NCBI GenBank assembly: GCA_012295275.1
Contig: CM022673.1
Location: 790,001 to 854,000, forward strand
Length of the DNA: 64,000 bases
Direction: 5' to 3'
Origin: Chrysomallon squamiferum
Lineage: Eukaryota; Mollusca; Gastropoda; Neomphalida; Peltospiridae
Positions 12,601-22,583 of the stretch are shown here, one piece after another; within the stretch, counting starts at the first letter, position 1, and every line of letters begins with the position of its first letter. A model generated the notes under the pieces. It did not search any database. It was not told the DNA's origin and worked only from the letters and a program-made list of their open reading frames with translations. Made by a program: the position numbers and the translations under genes.

Positions 12601-12990
12601 ATAAAATATTGTAAATGATCAAATCCTTGATTACAGGCTCATTATTTACTTAGGCCAATTATGATGTATTGTGGGTTTTTTACTAGTTAATTTAATTTAA
12701 TTTATATTTTACTTTTCAAATGCTGTGACCACAAGAAAAGAAATAAATATTAATAATAACAGTAATAATAAAAAAAAATTTAAAATATAAATATAAATAA
12801 ATAGATAAATAATAATAATAATAATAATAATTACTCATTTCTTTTACATATTGTTTAACATGTTTATTTTGTAGGAAGTGAGGAAGATGCAGTACATGTT
12901 GTCATAGACAGAAACATAATTACTGCTCAGAACACACAGTCCACTTTGACTGCCGTTCAAAATCTTATACTCTTGTGTAGCCAAAAGTAG
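7881..12990 (+). CDS. GATD1: GATD1/PDDC1 orthologue, DJ-1/PfpI-like class I glutamine amidotransferase-like protein (7 exons)
   Basis: Exons 7881-7932, 8733-8809, 9756-9861, 10430-10537, 11232-11329, 12123-12216 and 12875-12990 join to 216 residues; vertebrate GATD1 is about 220. Recognisable collinear blocks: SAVEGVSAQSF near residues 14-24, IQLASPG before the exon 2/3 junction, [27 protein letters not shown] (116-129), [22 protein letters not shown] and the C-terminal [12 protein letters not shown]. The fold is the flavodoxin-like DJ-1 superfamily. At the nucleophile elbow, where catalytic members have Cys, Met122 sits in GMG (human GATD1 has His there), so amidase or protease chemistry is not expected. 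No signal peptide, so probably cytosolic. All introns are GT/AG and the frame is uninterrupted. The polyadenylation site is unclear; AATAAA near 14138 and 15364 are candidates. Confidence 0.95.
8733..8809 (+). CDS. GATD1: GATD1 exon 2
   Basis: Acceptor CATTTACAG, donor GGA|GTAAGT, phase 0 at the end. Encodes [15 protein letters not shown] through LASPG. Confidence 0.92.
8904..8944 (+). repeat. (AAT)n, GATD1 intron 2
   Basis: About 12 AAT triplets. The intron beyond (8945-9540) holds nothing I can identify. Confidence 0.9.
9548..9748 (+). repeat. (CTGT/CTAT)n then TA/TG-rich tract, GATD1 intron 2
   Basis: Tetranucleotide CTAT repeats to about 9630, then TATATG-rich sequence that runs almost to the exon 3 acceptor at 9755. 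Confidence 0.9.
9756..9861 (+). CDS. GATD1: GATD1 exon 3
   Basis: Acceptor TTATTATTAG directly after the microsatellite; donor GACC|GTAATA. Encodes [17 protein letters not shown] onward, matching the family segment with an NxRW motif. Phase 0 in, phase 1 out. Confidence 0.92.
10430..10537 (+). CDS. GATD1: GATD1 exon 4
   Basis: Acceptor TTTGTTGTAG, donor AAAA|GTAAGT. Encodes [18 protein letters not shown] and [12 protein letters not shown]. Phase 1 in, phase 1 out. Confidence 0.93.
10540..10735 (+). repeat. Trinucleotide-rich tract, GATD1 intron 4
   Basis: (AAAT)n, then mixed AAT/GAT/AGT triplets. Confidence 0.85.
10985..11231 (+). repeat. Tandem copies of the intron 4/exon 5 boundary of GATD1
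   Basis: Units starting AGCCTGTATGTGCAATAGG occur at 10990, 11054, 11119 and 11168, and the authentic exon 5 start at 11232 is the fifth. Spacing is about 64 bp (49 for one). Each unit carries about 30 bp of exon 5 plus GTGGCAGTTATAGATTAATT and TTTCACATTGT linker. Units at 10990, 11119 and 11168 keep a TAG acceptor; the one at 11054 reads TTG. Confidence 0.93.
11232..11329 (+). CDS. GATD1: GATD1 exon 5
   Basis: Acceptor CACATTGTAG, donor GCT|GTAAGT. Encodes [18 protein letters not shown] and ENYSLTA. Only this copy of the duplicated acceptor leads into an open frame. Confidence 0.92.
11640..12115 (+). repeat. AT-rich tandem repeat, about 45-48 bp unit, about 10 copies, GATD1 intron 5
   Basis: Recurring AAATAATTAAATT(T/C)A(T/G)AAATTACT plus GTTATTATGGTGTTTT, diverged between units. 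Confidence 0.88.
12123..12216 (+). CDS. GATD1: GATD1 exon 6
   Basis: Acceptor TTACTTTAG, donor AGTC|GTAAGT. Encodes [14 protein letters not shown] and [14 protein letters not shown]. Phase 0 in, phase 1 out. Confidence 0.93.
12875..12990 (+). CDS. GATD1: GATD1 exon 7 (terminal)
   Basis: Acceptor TATTTTGTAG. Encodes [19 protein letters not shown] and [12 protein letters not shown], stop TAG at 12988-12990. Confidence 0.94.
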
Positions 12991-15688
12991 GTACCATGTC
13001 TAAGATTTCTTGTTGTGAATGATCCATCACCTTGTAAAAGCTTATTTGTTGTTGGCTAACACCTTCCCCAATATGCCTGTAAATAATTATCCACTGTTAT
13101 GTTTGTATAGCTGTTGCTAACTACTGACTTGCTAACTTTACTCACATCTCTTGTTTTGTTGCAGTTGTTGTATTATCTTCATTATCTGTTGTTTCAATAG
13201 AATTTTTTTTTTTTTTTTTTTTTTTTTACTAAGTCATGTTTGCTGACTGATGATAACACACATTTAGGAACCCTATATTCACATATATATTGAAAATGAT
13301 CCTTTGGAAATAGAAAATGATCCTTGTTTTGCATTATCACTGGTGAAATTACATGCTCAGTACAGAATCTTCAATCATAAGGCAATTTCTCATGATCTGG
13401 AATGGTCATGCCAAAAAGGCATTATTAGACCTACATGAAAACACTACACAACAAAGCCCTACCATCCTACAAAGATTGTGGGCAACAGGAAAATACCACG
13501 AAGCCGTACCTTGTCTATGAAAAATACAATAATTGCAATTCTGTCATGTAAATATTAATATGGCTCACTGTCACCACAATCTGTTAATATTCATTTTTGT
13601 CACACCAAAGTTTAATGGGAATAACTTTGTCAGAGTTTGAGTAAGTATTTGTAAAATTGCACTGAAAAATGTAATGAAACATTGATGAAACACTCACATC
13701 TAGTGTGCAGGGAACCATATCCTGTTATTTATTAAGAAGTCTCAGTAGTTATGGGTATTGATAATGTAATCGCTGCCTGATTTCTTATATTAATTTTAAT
13801 TATGTGCTTGAAATTGTCATAAACCAAGACTAAAGTTCAGAACAAGTATTTTGTTTATACATTTACAGATTTCAACTTCTATCTGACATCAAGTTAAAGG
13901 CAGTTGTTAATGATATTAAAAATTGTTGTAGAGATTATTTTTATTTTAATGACTGTTCTCTTCTCATTCACCTCTACACTGTAAGAGAACAACAACTACA
14001 ACAACAACACTAATAACAATAATAATAATAATTATTATTATTATGATAATAAGCAAATAACCTTGGCTAAAACAAAATACAAATAAATAACAATATTCAA
14101 CAATTTCATTTAATGTTGAATTGTAAAATATGTTGAAAAATAAAAACCAGCAGTAGTACACGTATAAGACATCTCAAAATTGTATGAAAACATTTTTATA
14201 TTTGTTTTTTTTTGTTTGTGTGTATGTATGTGTGTGTGTTTAAAAGATATAATTTAACAGAATTTTTTCTCTTAAAGTCTGGAATTTGTGTTTTTTAATT
14301 ATAAAATCTTTGCAGTTTTATATTAACATATAATAAGAAGATAATTAAAATAGGAATGCCATTGCAGATGCAATGAAAAAAATGAAATAACCATTTTGTC
14401 GATCACTTGGCTGACAGTAATAATGTATATAGCAGTTTCACTCCTCATCTTTACTTGCTTTGCTGTTGCTATTTTTTTTTTTATTTTTTTTTACTGTTCC
14501 AAAACACACTGTGTTTGTTTGTTCTGATAACTAAAAAAAATATTCTGAAGCTGCTTGTTAATAATTCAGCATTTCATTTGATACTTCATCTCATTATTAA
14601 ACAAACATTTTAAGTGACAGTTTTGACAAAGTTCTTTTTTTCCCCATTAGAATCATTCATAGATTTATTTTAATTTCTCTTTTTTTTTTTCTTTTTTTTT
14701 CTGTGTTAAAATTCACAACATTTCACTGGAATCCATGTTTAACCTCATTTTTCAAACATTGTTAAATTATCATTGATTTTTTTAAAATTAATTTTTAATG
14801 TGATGAAGTATCAGTTTTAAAATGCGTATCACTGTTGTTTCAAAATTCTTGAGACAAAAATGTTACACACACTTTCAGTTTGTTACATGTTGTAGATAAA
14901 GATTATTTTATTATTTATCAACCTCTGTGTTGAAAGTATTTACCTAGACAGTATATTTAAAGATTATTTTTTAATCTTGTTATTTGGTTTATGTGGCATA
15001 TGTGTATGTGCTTATAATATAAAGATTCAATTTATCCTTCTAATTTGAATTTAAATTAGAAAAGATAAGAAAATTATTTCTATAATTAAAAAGTGTTAAA
15101 TATCACACAGCAAGTGCTATATTTTGTTTATATAATTGAATTTTTGCACTGACAATTATGCAATAACCTCATAATATGTACACTACACAAATGTTTATAT
15201 AGTTATCTGTGTGTATAAACACTGCATATAAAATCTGTTGTTAATATTGCAGGCAGACAAAACCGTCAGGAGGAAAATATTTGTGATATTCATAAATCTG
15301 ACTGCTGGATGGTCAGAACTGCTATGACATTTTCACGTTTACTTCACTGTTTGACATTAAACAAATAAAATTGCTTGACAGGTTAAGAATGGTAATATAT
15401 AAAAAAATCAACCTGTGATTGTCAGATATGTGTACAAAATGATTTTAAAAATGTGAATACTCAGATACTGTTTTGTTGTTTGTTTCTTTTGTGGTGTTTA
15501 AATTAGCATTGGATTGTTTTTGTTTTCTGTCATTAAGTACATACAAAAATCCATTTTTGCAAATCTACATTATAGAGGATGGAAGGGTAGCATTTCAGCT
15601 CATTTCAGCTCAAAACAGACAAAACAAAACAAACAATAACAAGACAAAACAAAACAAAACCATAAAAAAAAAGCTCTCTCACCATTAA
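12991..15688. other. GATD1 3' region and intergenic sequence
   Basis: AT-rich with a poly(T) run (about 13203-13227), short AAT tracts (about 14016-14045) and T-rich runs near 14470-14500 and 14680-14700. No exon-like sequence seen. Part of it is probably GATD1 3' UTR. Confidence 0.45.
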
Positions 15689-15852
<164 letters not shown>

Positions 15853-16359
15853 CCCTTTATAAAATACCAAAAAAACCCCACCCGCAAAAAAAAAAAAAAA
15901 AACCCTGCTTAATTCAATATTTATATCTCTTCAGTTAGCAGTTAATATTGGATAAAATAAAACCAGCATTTGTTTCAAAAAGGTAACACGTTTAGTATTG
16001 GACTGAAAAACAATAGAGCTAGATCTGCGGATATCAAACTTCCATGTAGGTAAAGAGATTATTAAATGTTTAATGTTAATTATGAAATATTTGGACTGAG
16101 AAGTGATTAATAATTTTCTTTACGTAATCGTTTAAGACATGATTCTAAAACAGTATCGATTTTGCTTACAGTCAAAATTCGACCGTTAGAATATCCGTGA
16201 ATTATTTTCAAAAAGATGTTTCATCTTTGGGGTATTCTTTTGATCTGAATGAATCATCTCATTTTCAGTTGCCCATTTGTATTTTTTATAATGAAACATT
16301 AACACAAACGTCATCACCAGAAAGTACAACGATAACAACAGCGACAACAACAAACTTGT

Positions 16360-16880
16360 TTCTCATTTCCTAAAATCTAAATTGATCAGAAGCAACCGAA
16401 TCGTTTTGTTAAATGTAAAATCTAAATTGGTTCAAAGGCTTTAAGATCAAACTTATTTCTTAATGAAACATATTATTATTCATTAAAACACTGGGACATT
16501 TATTCCTGAAAATCTAGACTGGTCAAGAAGGCTTTGAGATGTTTCTTATTTCTTAAATCTGAATAGGTCAAAAAGCAATGAAACGTTTATTATTCGTGAA
16601 ATCTAAATAGATCAGACAGGGTTTAGATATTTCTTGTCCCTCAAAATGTAAATCTGAGTGGATGAGTACCAGCGTGCAATTTTCTACTGGCAATCTGACG
16701 ACAGATTTAAAAGCTCTGGGCCCAGAAAACTGCAGTGAGCTTTTTGAATTTTTTGTTTTCATACAGACAGGATACCATTATCGATTTGCATACATACACA
16801 TAGACAGGGTTTAGACGTTTCTTGTCCCTCGAAATTTAACCAGATCAGAAATATTCAGTCGTTTCTTATTTCTTAGACCT
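16360..16880 (+). repeat. Degenerate tandem array with unit near 60 bp
   Basis: Phrases like AAATCTAAATTG(A/G)TCA, GAAGGCTTTGA and TTTCTTATTTCTTA recur imperfectly. The array is interrupted by the CRP-A exon copy at 16653-16806, which is flanked by two similar segments (AGACAGGGTTTAGA then TTTCTTGTCCCTC at about 16615 and 16803). Confidence 0.65.
16653..16806 (+). pseudogene. Partial duplicate of CRP-A exon 3 with flanking intron
   Basis: From CTGAGTGGATGAGTACC (16654) to ATTATCGATT this matches 19808-19939, the 3' half of CRP-A exon 3, its donor GTGAGC and the start of the next intron, with about three differences over some 130 bp. It then resumes at GCATACATACACATAGA after skipping about 36 bp of the parent. 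It lacks the exon's 5' half and an acceptor, so it is not a functional exon. One of the differences is the absence of a G that breaks the frame in CRP-A, so the duplicate stays open in the family frame through ALGPENC. Confidence 0.85.
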
Positions 16881-17299
16881 ACAAGAAATTAAAGAAAAAA
16901 CAAAACAAAAAAACAAAGAAGAAGAAAAAACATATCACAAAACATGAAACCATCCGCTTTAAAGAATAAAACTAATGAGTAATATCATGTTCTGGAAAAA
17001 TACATAAAAAAACAAAACAAAAAAAAACACTGACAAAAAGATAAGCTGTAATTTAGAAAACTACTGGTGAATATTGAGCAGAAGTTTGAGTTACAATGAA
17101 TCACTGGATCGATTCTAGTCAGAGACCCATTTCCTGTTTCCTTCACTACAAGTTTATCAAAGGTAATGACGTGCTTTCCTAAACATTTTTAGTCCATCAT
17201 CCTCTCTAGTTTTCTGAAATGACTTTGCCGATATGAATGATTATAACTGTCGGTTATAAATGTGTTGAGTGCATTCATCATTAAAGTATGTCATTTTGC

Positions 17300-17350
17300 G
17301 CGCGTGTGTGTGTGTGTGGATGTGTGTGTGTATGTGTGTGTGTGTGTGTT
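17300..17350 (+). repeat. (GT)n microsatellite
   Basis: GT-rich with GGAT and AT interruptions. Confidence 0.9.
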
Positions 17351-17518
17351 ACACACTACAGACATTAAGGTTTTTTCCAATCTATTTAATGTGGGTATAC
17401 TCACATATATTCATAGATACTGATATGTGGATATATATAAAACTAATAATTTTCTTTAAGATATGATTCTAAAAGTATACTGGTTTTGCTTACAAAATGT
17501 AAGCAAAATGTCTAGTCT

Positions 17519-17523
17519 TCATT

Positions 17524-17567
<44 letters not shown>
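17519..17567 (+). repeat. (CAT)n microsatellite
   Basis: About 15 ATC triplets. The apparent poly-His and poly-Asp frames are artefacts. Confidence 0.95.
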
Positions 17568-18396
17568 GTCCCCCCTTTATTTCATAAACTGACGTCTGAA
17601 TGCATAATTTTATTGCCGGTTTCCTATTTGTATCACCAAAAACTACAACAGCAGCAACAACAAACTTAACAAAATCTTTAAGTAAAAAAACAATTAAAAA
17701 AAACAACAAAAACAAACAGATATAACTAACATCCAGTGTTTTGCAGTAACAGAACTAACAGAGATACGAATACAGACCCTGCCTCCCTTTCGTTTCTGAG
17801 TGATCTGCGTGTCTGCTTGTATGTATGTGTGAGTGTGTGTATGTGTGTGTGTATGTGCGTGTGTATTGTTATTATTATATAGTTTTTGCCATTAGATACA
17901 GCATTTGTTCATGTAATTTTCATAATGCACTTCTGTGATCTTGTGTATCAGCTCTGTTGATAAAGTTTTAAAATCTCTGTCATGCCGTTTATTTTTTTGT
18001 GTGCTGCATGCCTGGCTGTATCGAATGTCTTTGTTTTCTGCGGTATGACTAAGATTTAAAACGGTTTTGTATTGCAGAAAAATATTGTTTTCATGCCAGT
18101 GTATGCCGCACACAAAGAGAGCTGAATTTACTCGTAGAACTGTAATGCAATTAATCCTGGAAACGCTACCGTAAAGACAATAAAAACGAAACATAAGTAC
18201 ATGCACATACGATCAAAGCTCATCATCATTGTTCATCCAGCTTTATTGCTAGTAGATGGAATTTACAATGACGTAAATTAATATGTTATTAAAATATCAG
18301 ATGAAGGTATATAAATGGATTAGGATGTTATTAGAATATCATTAGCCATTTGGAAAAGATTTCAGAAACCTTTAAGAAATCGTACAAGATTTCGGG
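17568..18396. other. Upstream flank of CRP-A
   Basis: Contains a GT-rich stretch (17830-17870). Segments at 17441-17665 resemble 16080-16360 in a diverged way (TAATAATTTTCTTTA, GATTCTAAAA, ACAACAACAAACTT), suggesting an old local duplication. No convincing TATA box identified before 18397. Confidence 0.45.
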
Positions 18397-18430
18397 ATGA
18401 CATTTCTGTGGTTGCTGTTTACTCTCACAG
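18397..18430 (+). CDS. CRP-A exon 1 (signal peptide)
   Basis: MTFLWLLFTLT plus one base, donor ACAG|GTTAGT, phase 1. Same 34-nt coding length and phase as exon 1 of the other three paralogues. Confidence 0.75.
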
Positions 18431-18436
18431 GTTAGT

Positions 18437-18479
<43 letters not shown>

Positions 18480-18918
18480 GCTACTACTACTTTACTACTA
18501 CTACTAAAACTTTACTACTACTACTACTTTACTACTACTACCATCAGCATTACTACTGCTACTATTATTACCGTCATCCTCCTCTTCCTCTTATTTATTT
18601 ATTTATTTATTTGTTTATTCATTTATTTATTGTTTTGAAATTGTAATTGAAATTATTCTCTTATTTCAGTATTTAATTTAATTTATATGTTATTATAAAA
18701 CAGTGGTCCCAGTAATGAGCTTTGGTTGAACGATATTCAAATAAATCGTATTTGTATCCAGTAAATGCATTAAAATCGATTATACGTTTATTATTAAGAA
18801 ACCATTTATTATTATAAAATAAATTTATAATTAACACCATTTATATCGATTTAACATTTCTAATAATAATAATAATGACGATGATGATGATGATGATGAT
18901 GATGATGATAATTGAAGG

Positions 18919-18964
<46 letters not shown>

Positions 18965-20837
18965 GAGATTAAAATGTTCCGTTGTTTTCTACCATTGAGT
19001 TACCCAATTATTCCAGTTGCTGAATACTTTAATACAAAATATTTTTAAAGGAAATACGTCTTGATTTAAAGATGTTAAAGAAATAATAATAATAAAACAA
19101 TTTCCAATAAATTTCCAGAATCTTTGTAATCTTATATATGTAAATTCGTATTTGTTTTATGGAAACTAAAAATTATTTGCTTTCTAATTATGTCGTAATT
19201 TTCGCTAGTATTTTCCGTATGTTGTTCTAATGATTATTTACCTTTAACTTTGACTAAATTGAAGTTTATTTATTTATTACATATTATTTGCTTTCTCCCA
19301 GTTATCACACAGTGTGTTGATGGTAAAAACTGTTTGTCTTGTTTCAATGATTACAGTACCGACAAAAGCACTGCTAAAGATACAAAAAAACAATGCGCGT
19401 AAGTATTTGAAATTTTCTTGCTGTTTGTAAATGAAAGACTATGATATCTTTTTATAGTCTTTCGTATTATGTGATTTTTAGGTCATATTTTATACTTCTT
19501 TATTTATTTATTTATTTTTATTTTTTTATATATACATCTATTGTTCTATTATCCTTTTTTTTAATACTATACTTTTATATATTGTAATAATAAACATAGT
19601 TAATACCAGTGATGTAACTGAATGTAAATATAATATAACTATTATAAGATTTTAAAAAACGAATCCATATATTTTGTATATATTCATTTAGTTAAAGACT
19701 CTGTTGCACTTAACAGTTGTGTGATAAACGTATTGTGTTAACTGACAGAGCACTACAGAAGATGGCTCAGTGTCTGATCACTGAGACTGGAACTGGCTGC
19801 GCTAAAACTGAGTGGACGAGTACCAGCGTGCAAGTTTTCTACTGGCAATCTGACGACAGATTTAAAAGCTCTGGGCCCAGAAAACTGCAGTGAGCTTTTT
19901 GAATTTTTTGTTTTCATACAGACAGGACACCATTATCGATTCACATATATTATACATACATGAATATTTGCATACATACACATAGATACGTTCGTACATA
20001 CACAGAAATATATACGTATGCTCATGTACATACAAACATATATACATACATTTCCTTCATTTCTGTCTTCTTATTTAAAACTCAACTAAATCTACACTAG
20101 CAAACTAACGCGTACTTGAATCATTCGCTGTGAGAGCTGTGTAATAACAGATAAAAGTCAAATTTAGTATTGTAGATGTCACACACTGAATACAGTTTTA
20201 TTAACATTCGAACTTTATTTATTTATTTATTTATTTACATACTTTTTATACAGATTTACTGATTGAATGATTATTTATTTATTTATTTATTTACAAACTT
20301 TATATACATATTTATTATTTATTTATTTGTTTGTTTGTTTTTTGTTTTAATTCAGAACTTGATGCACTCTGTACTCAGTGTCAGGCTAATTATCAGAAAG
20401 CAATTCAGACTCGGAATTCAAACACGAAAGATTCTCAAAAATGCGTGTAAGTATTTTCAATTAACCTGTCAGTCAAATATTTTGTTAAAACGTAGGTTCT
20501 TTTGTTCACTGATGACGTCGGAATATTGATATGCTGTAGTCTACGGCCTGAGTGTTAATAAAGTTCAGTTCATGTGTAGAATTATCTATACCTTGGCAAT
20601 GATGATGTCAGTGAATTTATTCTCACTATAGTACGGAGAAGAATTGGATATATATAATAATATAATTAAAATGCGTGGAAGTTTAACGTGGAGGACATTA
20701 CAGTTCTTAATAACAGACATTACTGTTATAATCGCAATGCACCATATAAAGACTTGTTTTCCTATCCACCAATATCTGTTAGGCTTAAAATATCAAACTA
20801 AATAGCTGATTCTTGTATTTCTCTCTGCCTGTATATT

Positions 20838-20870
<33 letters not shown>

Positions 20871-22052
20871 CTCTCTCTTTATATAGATATATAAATATAC
20901 AAACACATACGCTTAGACATCTTTCTTTCTTTTTCCTCATTCATACAAACGTAACCTTCACAAAGGTATTAATAGTTTCAGACGTCAAATCAGTAGAAAC
21001 AAATAAATTAAAGTCGGAAAAACTAGCTTGAGGTTTCCTTCAAACAAATCTCCTTTATTTTAAATGGCTTGCTTCCGAACTGATTTTGAATGCTGTACTT
21101 TAAAAACGAGTAAGTCTTTCGTCTGCTGTGTTGTAGCGAAGACTTCACTTACCTCAGCTGCGTGGAGGAAAGACCCTCGGGAGAATCTTCCTGTGATGGC
21201 GAATCCAGCCAGCCCAAGATGACCATTGAAGCGATGAAAACAGCTAAGGCGGACTGTTAGTTGTAGCATCAGTCACTCACTCATCCACTGACACACTGAC
21301 TGAGAGTCACTCACTCAGTGACCTACTCACTCACTCACTCACTAATTCACATACTGACTTAGAGTAACTTAATCAGTGATTCACTCACTCATCCAGTCAT
21401 TCACTCATTCACTCACCCACTAACTGAGAATAACTGACTCAATGAGTCACTGATTCATTGACCCAGTCACTCACCCAGTCACTCACTCACTCAGTGACTC
21501 ATTCACTCACTCATTATTTATTTTTATATTTTATTATATTTTATTCAAAGACATTCAGTTCACAGAAAACAAAACTTATAAATTAAGCAATAACTATTCA
21601 TGACTAATAGATTGTGGATTAACTATAATAATTGCTTAATAACGATTTTATTATCCCAGATAAATGGATATTTCCTCAGAAATCAATTTCAAGCAAAAAA
21701 GGTGATTGAAATAAATAAATAAATAAATAAATAAAATAAAATAAAATAAAATAAAATAAAATAAAATAAAATTGCAAAATACGCTTTGAATTTCACTAAA
21801 CTAAGCAAGGACACTTAAAGGAATTGTAGATTAAACCCAGAATTTACGACATGGTAACACTGACTGTTGTAGTCACAATACGTTTGGATAACCAATCAAA
21901 GTTTGCGTTATATGACGAACGATCGAGACAGACATTTTTATGGCAAATATTATTTTAATTATGTTCTAGGTGCTTATGCTGGATCATCTGGTATGAGATT
22001 GTCTCTGATCGTACTAGGAACAACTCTGCTTGCGTCTTTCTCGACATTTTGA
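18397..22052 (+). CDS. CRP-A: cysteine-rich anchored secreted protein, six exons, with one-base frameshift in exon 3
   Basis: Exons 18397-18430, 19302-19398, 19749-19889, 20356-20446, 21137-21255 and 21970-22052. Signal peptide MTFLWLLFTLT, then two six-cysteine modules and a hydrophobic tail (MRLSLIVLGTTLLASF) preceded by AYAGSSG, which looks like a GPI-attachment signal. Module 2 spacing is C-x2-C-x20-C-x8-C-x10-C-x20-C, close to CRP-C. Exon 3 enters in the family frame (AQCLITETGTGC) but ends in phase 2, whereas exon 4 needs phase 1 (LDALCTQCQANYQ). A one-base insertion in CAAG|TTTTC explains this, because the partial duplicate at 16653 lacks that G and reads through to ENC. It could be a true pseudogene, an assembly error, or be rescued by a weak in-exon donor (ACGA|GTACC). 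I recognise no known family; function unknown. Confidence 0.78.
18438..18570 (+). repeat. (ACT)n microsatellite, CRP-A intron 1
   Basis: Starts almost immediately after the donor and continues imperfectly to about 18570. Confidence 0.93.
18866..18963 (+). repeat. (AAT)n/(GAT)n/(ATT)n cluster, CRP-A intron 1
   Basis: Three trinucleotide blocks, with GATGATGAT at 18880-18908 and TTATTATTA at 18920-18963. Confidence 0.93.
19302..19398 (+). CDS. CRP-A exon 2
   Basis: Acceptor TTTCTCCCAG, donor GCGC|GTAAGT. Encodes ITQCVDGKNCLSCFNDY to KKQC, the CxxC start of module 1. Phase 1 in, 2 out. Confidence 0.82.
19749..19889 (+). CDS. CRP-A exon 3, frameshifted
   Basis: Acceptor AACTGACAG, donor TGCA|GTGAGC. 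The 141-nt exon should be 140 nt to keep the family's 2-to-1 phase. The extra base lies in the CAAGTTTTC near 19833. After it the family frame reads GNLTTDLKALGPENC, including the expected sixth cysteine. Confidence 0.75.
20356..20446 (+). CDS. CRP-A exon 4
   Basis: Acceptor TTTTAATTCAG, donor GCGT|GTAAGT. Encodes LDALCTQCQANYQKA to SQKC, the start of module 2. Phase 1 in, 2 out. Confidence 0.82.
20830..20868 (+). repeat. Poly(T) run, CRP-A intron 4
   Basis: About 30 uninterrupted T, with an adjoining CTCTCT. Confidence 0.9.
21137..21255 (+). CDS. CRP-A exon 5
   Basis: Acceptor TGTGTTGTAG, donor GACT|GTTAGT. Encodes EDFTYLSCVEERPSGESSC to MKTAKAD, with a family DGE/DGT after the fifth cysteine. 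Length 119 nt equals exon 5 of CRP-C and CRP-D. Confidence 0.85.
21268..21512 (+). repeat. Degenerate (TCAC)n tetranucleotide array, CRP-A intron 5
   Basis: CACTCACTCA repeats with many substitutions (GACTGA, ATTCAC), indicating an old array. Confidence 0.88.
21712..21772 (+). repeat. (AAAT)n then (AAAAT)n, CRP-A intron 5
   Basis: AAATA tetramers followed by about 9 AAAAT pentamers. Confidence 0.93.
21970..22052 (+). CDS. CRP-A exon 6 (terminal hydrophobic tail)
   Basis: Acceptor TGTTCTAG. The split codon gives the last Cys of module 2, then AYAGSSGMRLSLIVLGTTL to STF and stop TGA 22050-22052. The small-residue stretch before the hydrophobic run fits a GPI signal. Confidence 0.82.
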
Positions 22053-22100
22053 TTTCAACCGCTGCCAAGGTGATGGCGGTAACCTTTGACCTCTTGAGTA

Positions 22101-22106
22101 AATAAA
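22101..22106 (+). other. Probable CRP-A polyadenylation signal
   Basis: AATAAA 49 bp past the stop codon. Confidence 0.55.
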
Positions 22107-22583
22107 ATACCACTGACAAGTGTTGTGCGTTTCTATTTCAGTGAAATCTTCAAGGTCTACAAGGTAACACTTGACCTAATCGGTGCGTACATTTAATTAT
22201 AGTGTTTCGATGCTAAAGCTTAAACTGATGACGTGACTTTCAGTTCACCGATTAACACCAGTTGTCTTTTTATGTTCCTTATGTATGTGAATAAAATTTC
22301 CTTTTCGTATTGACACTTTGCTATCGTTTGTTCTTAAGTAATTTAATTACTTAATAAATGCATACATACATTCATACATAAAATGTATGTGTACTTATAC
22401 ATATGCATACACATAAATTATACATTCATTCAAACATACATACAGATATACATATTTACATTCATCCATTCATGTAGCATTTGTATTTTTTTTATTTATT
22501 TATTTATTTATTATTTTACATTGAGGTTGATAAATTTTGAAAATTTAATGTCATATCCGTTGGATCCGCTTCTGATCTGAATA
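22107..22583. other. Short intergenic stretch after CRP-A
   Basis: CATA-rich sequence at 22360-22445 and a TTTATTTA run near 22490-22515. No coding signal. Confidence 0.5.

Noticed and set aside
20263-20529. Plus-strand frame overlapping CRP-A exon 4
   Set aside because: Different frame from the conserved CTQCQANYQ reading; includes intron sequence on both sides.
21060-21269. Minus-strand open frame over CRP-A exon 5
   Set aside because: Antisense shadow of a genuine exon with the family cysteine pattern on the plus strand.
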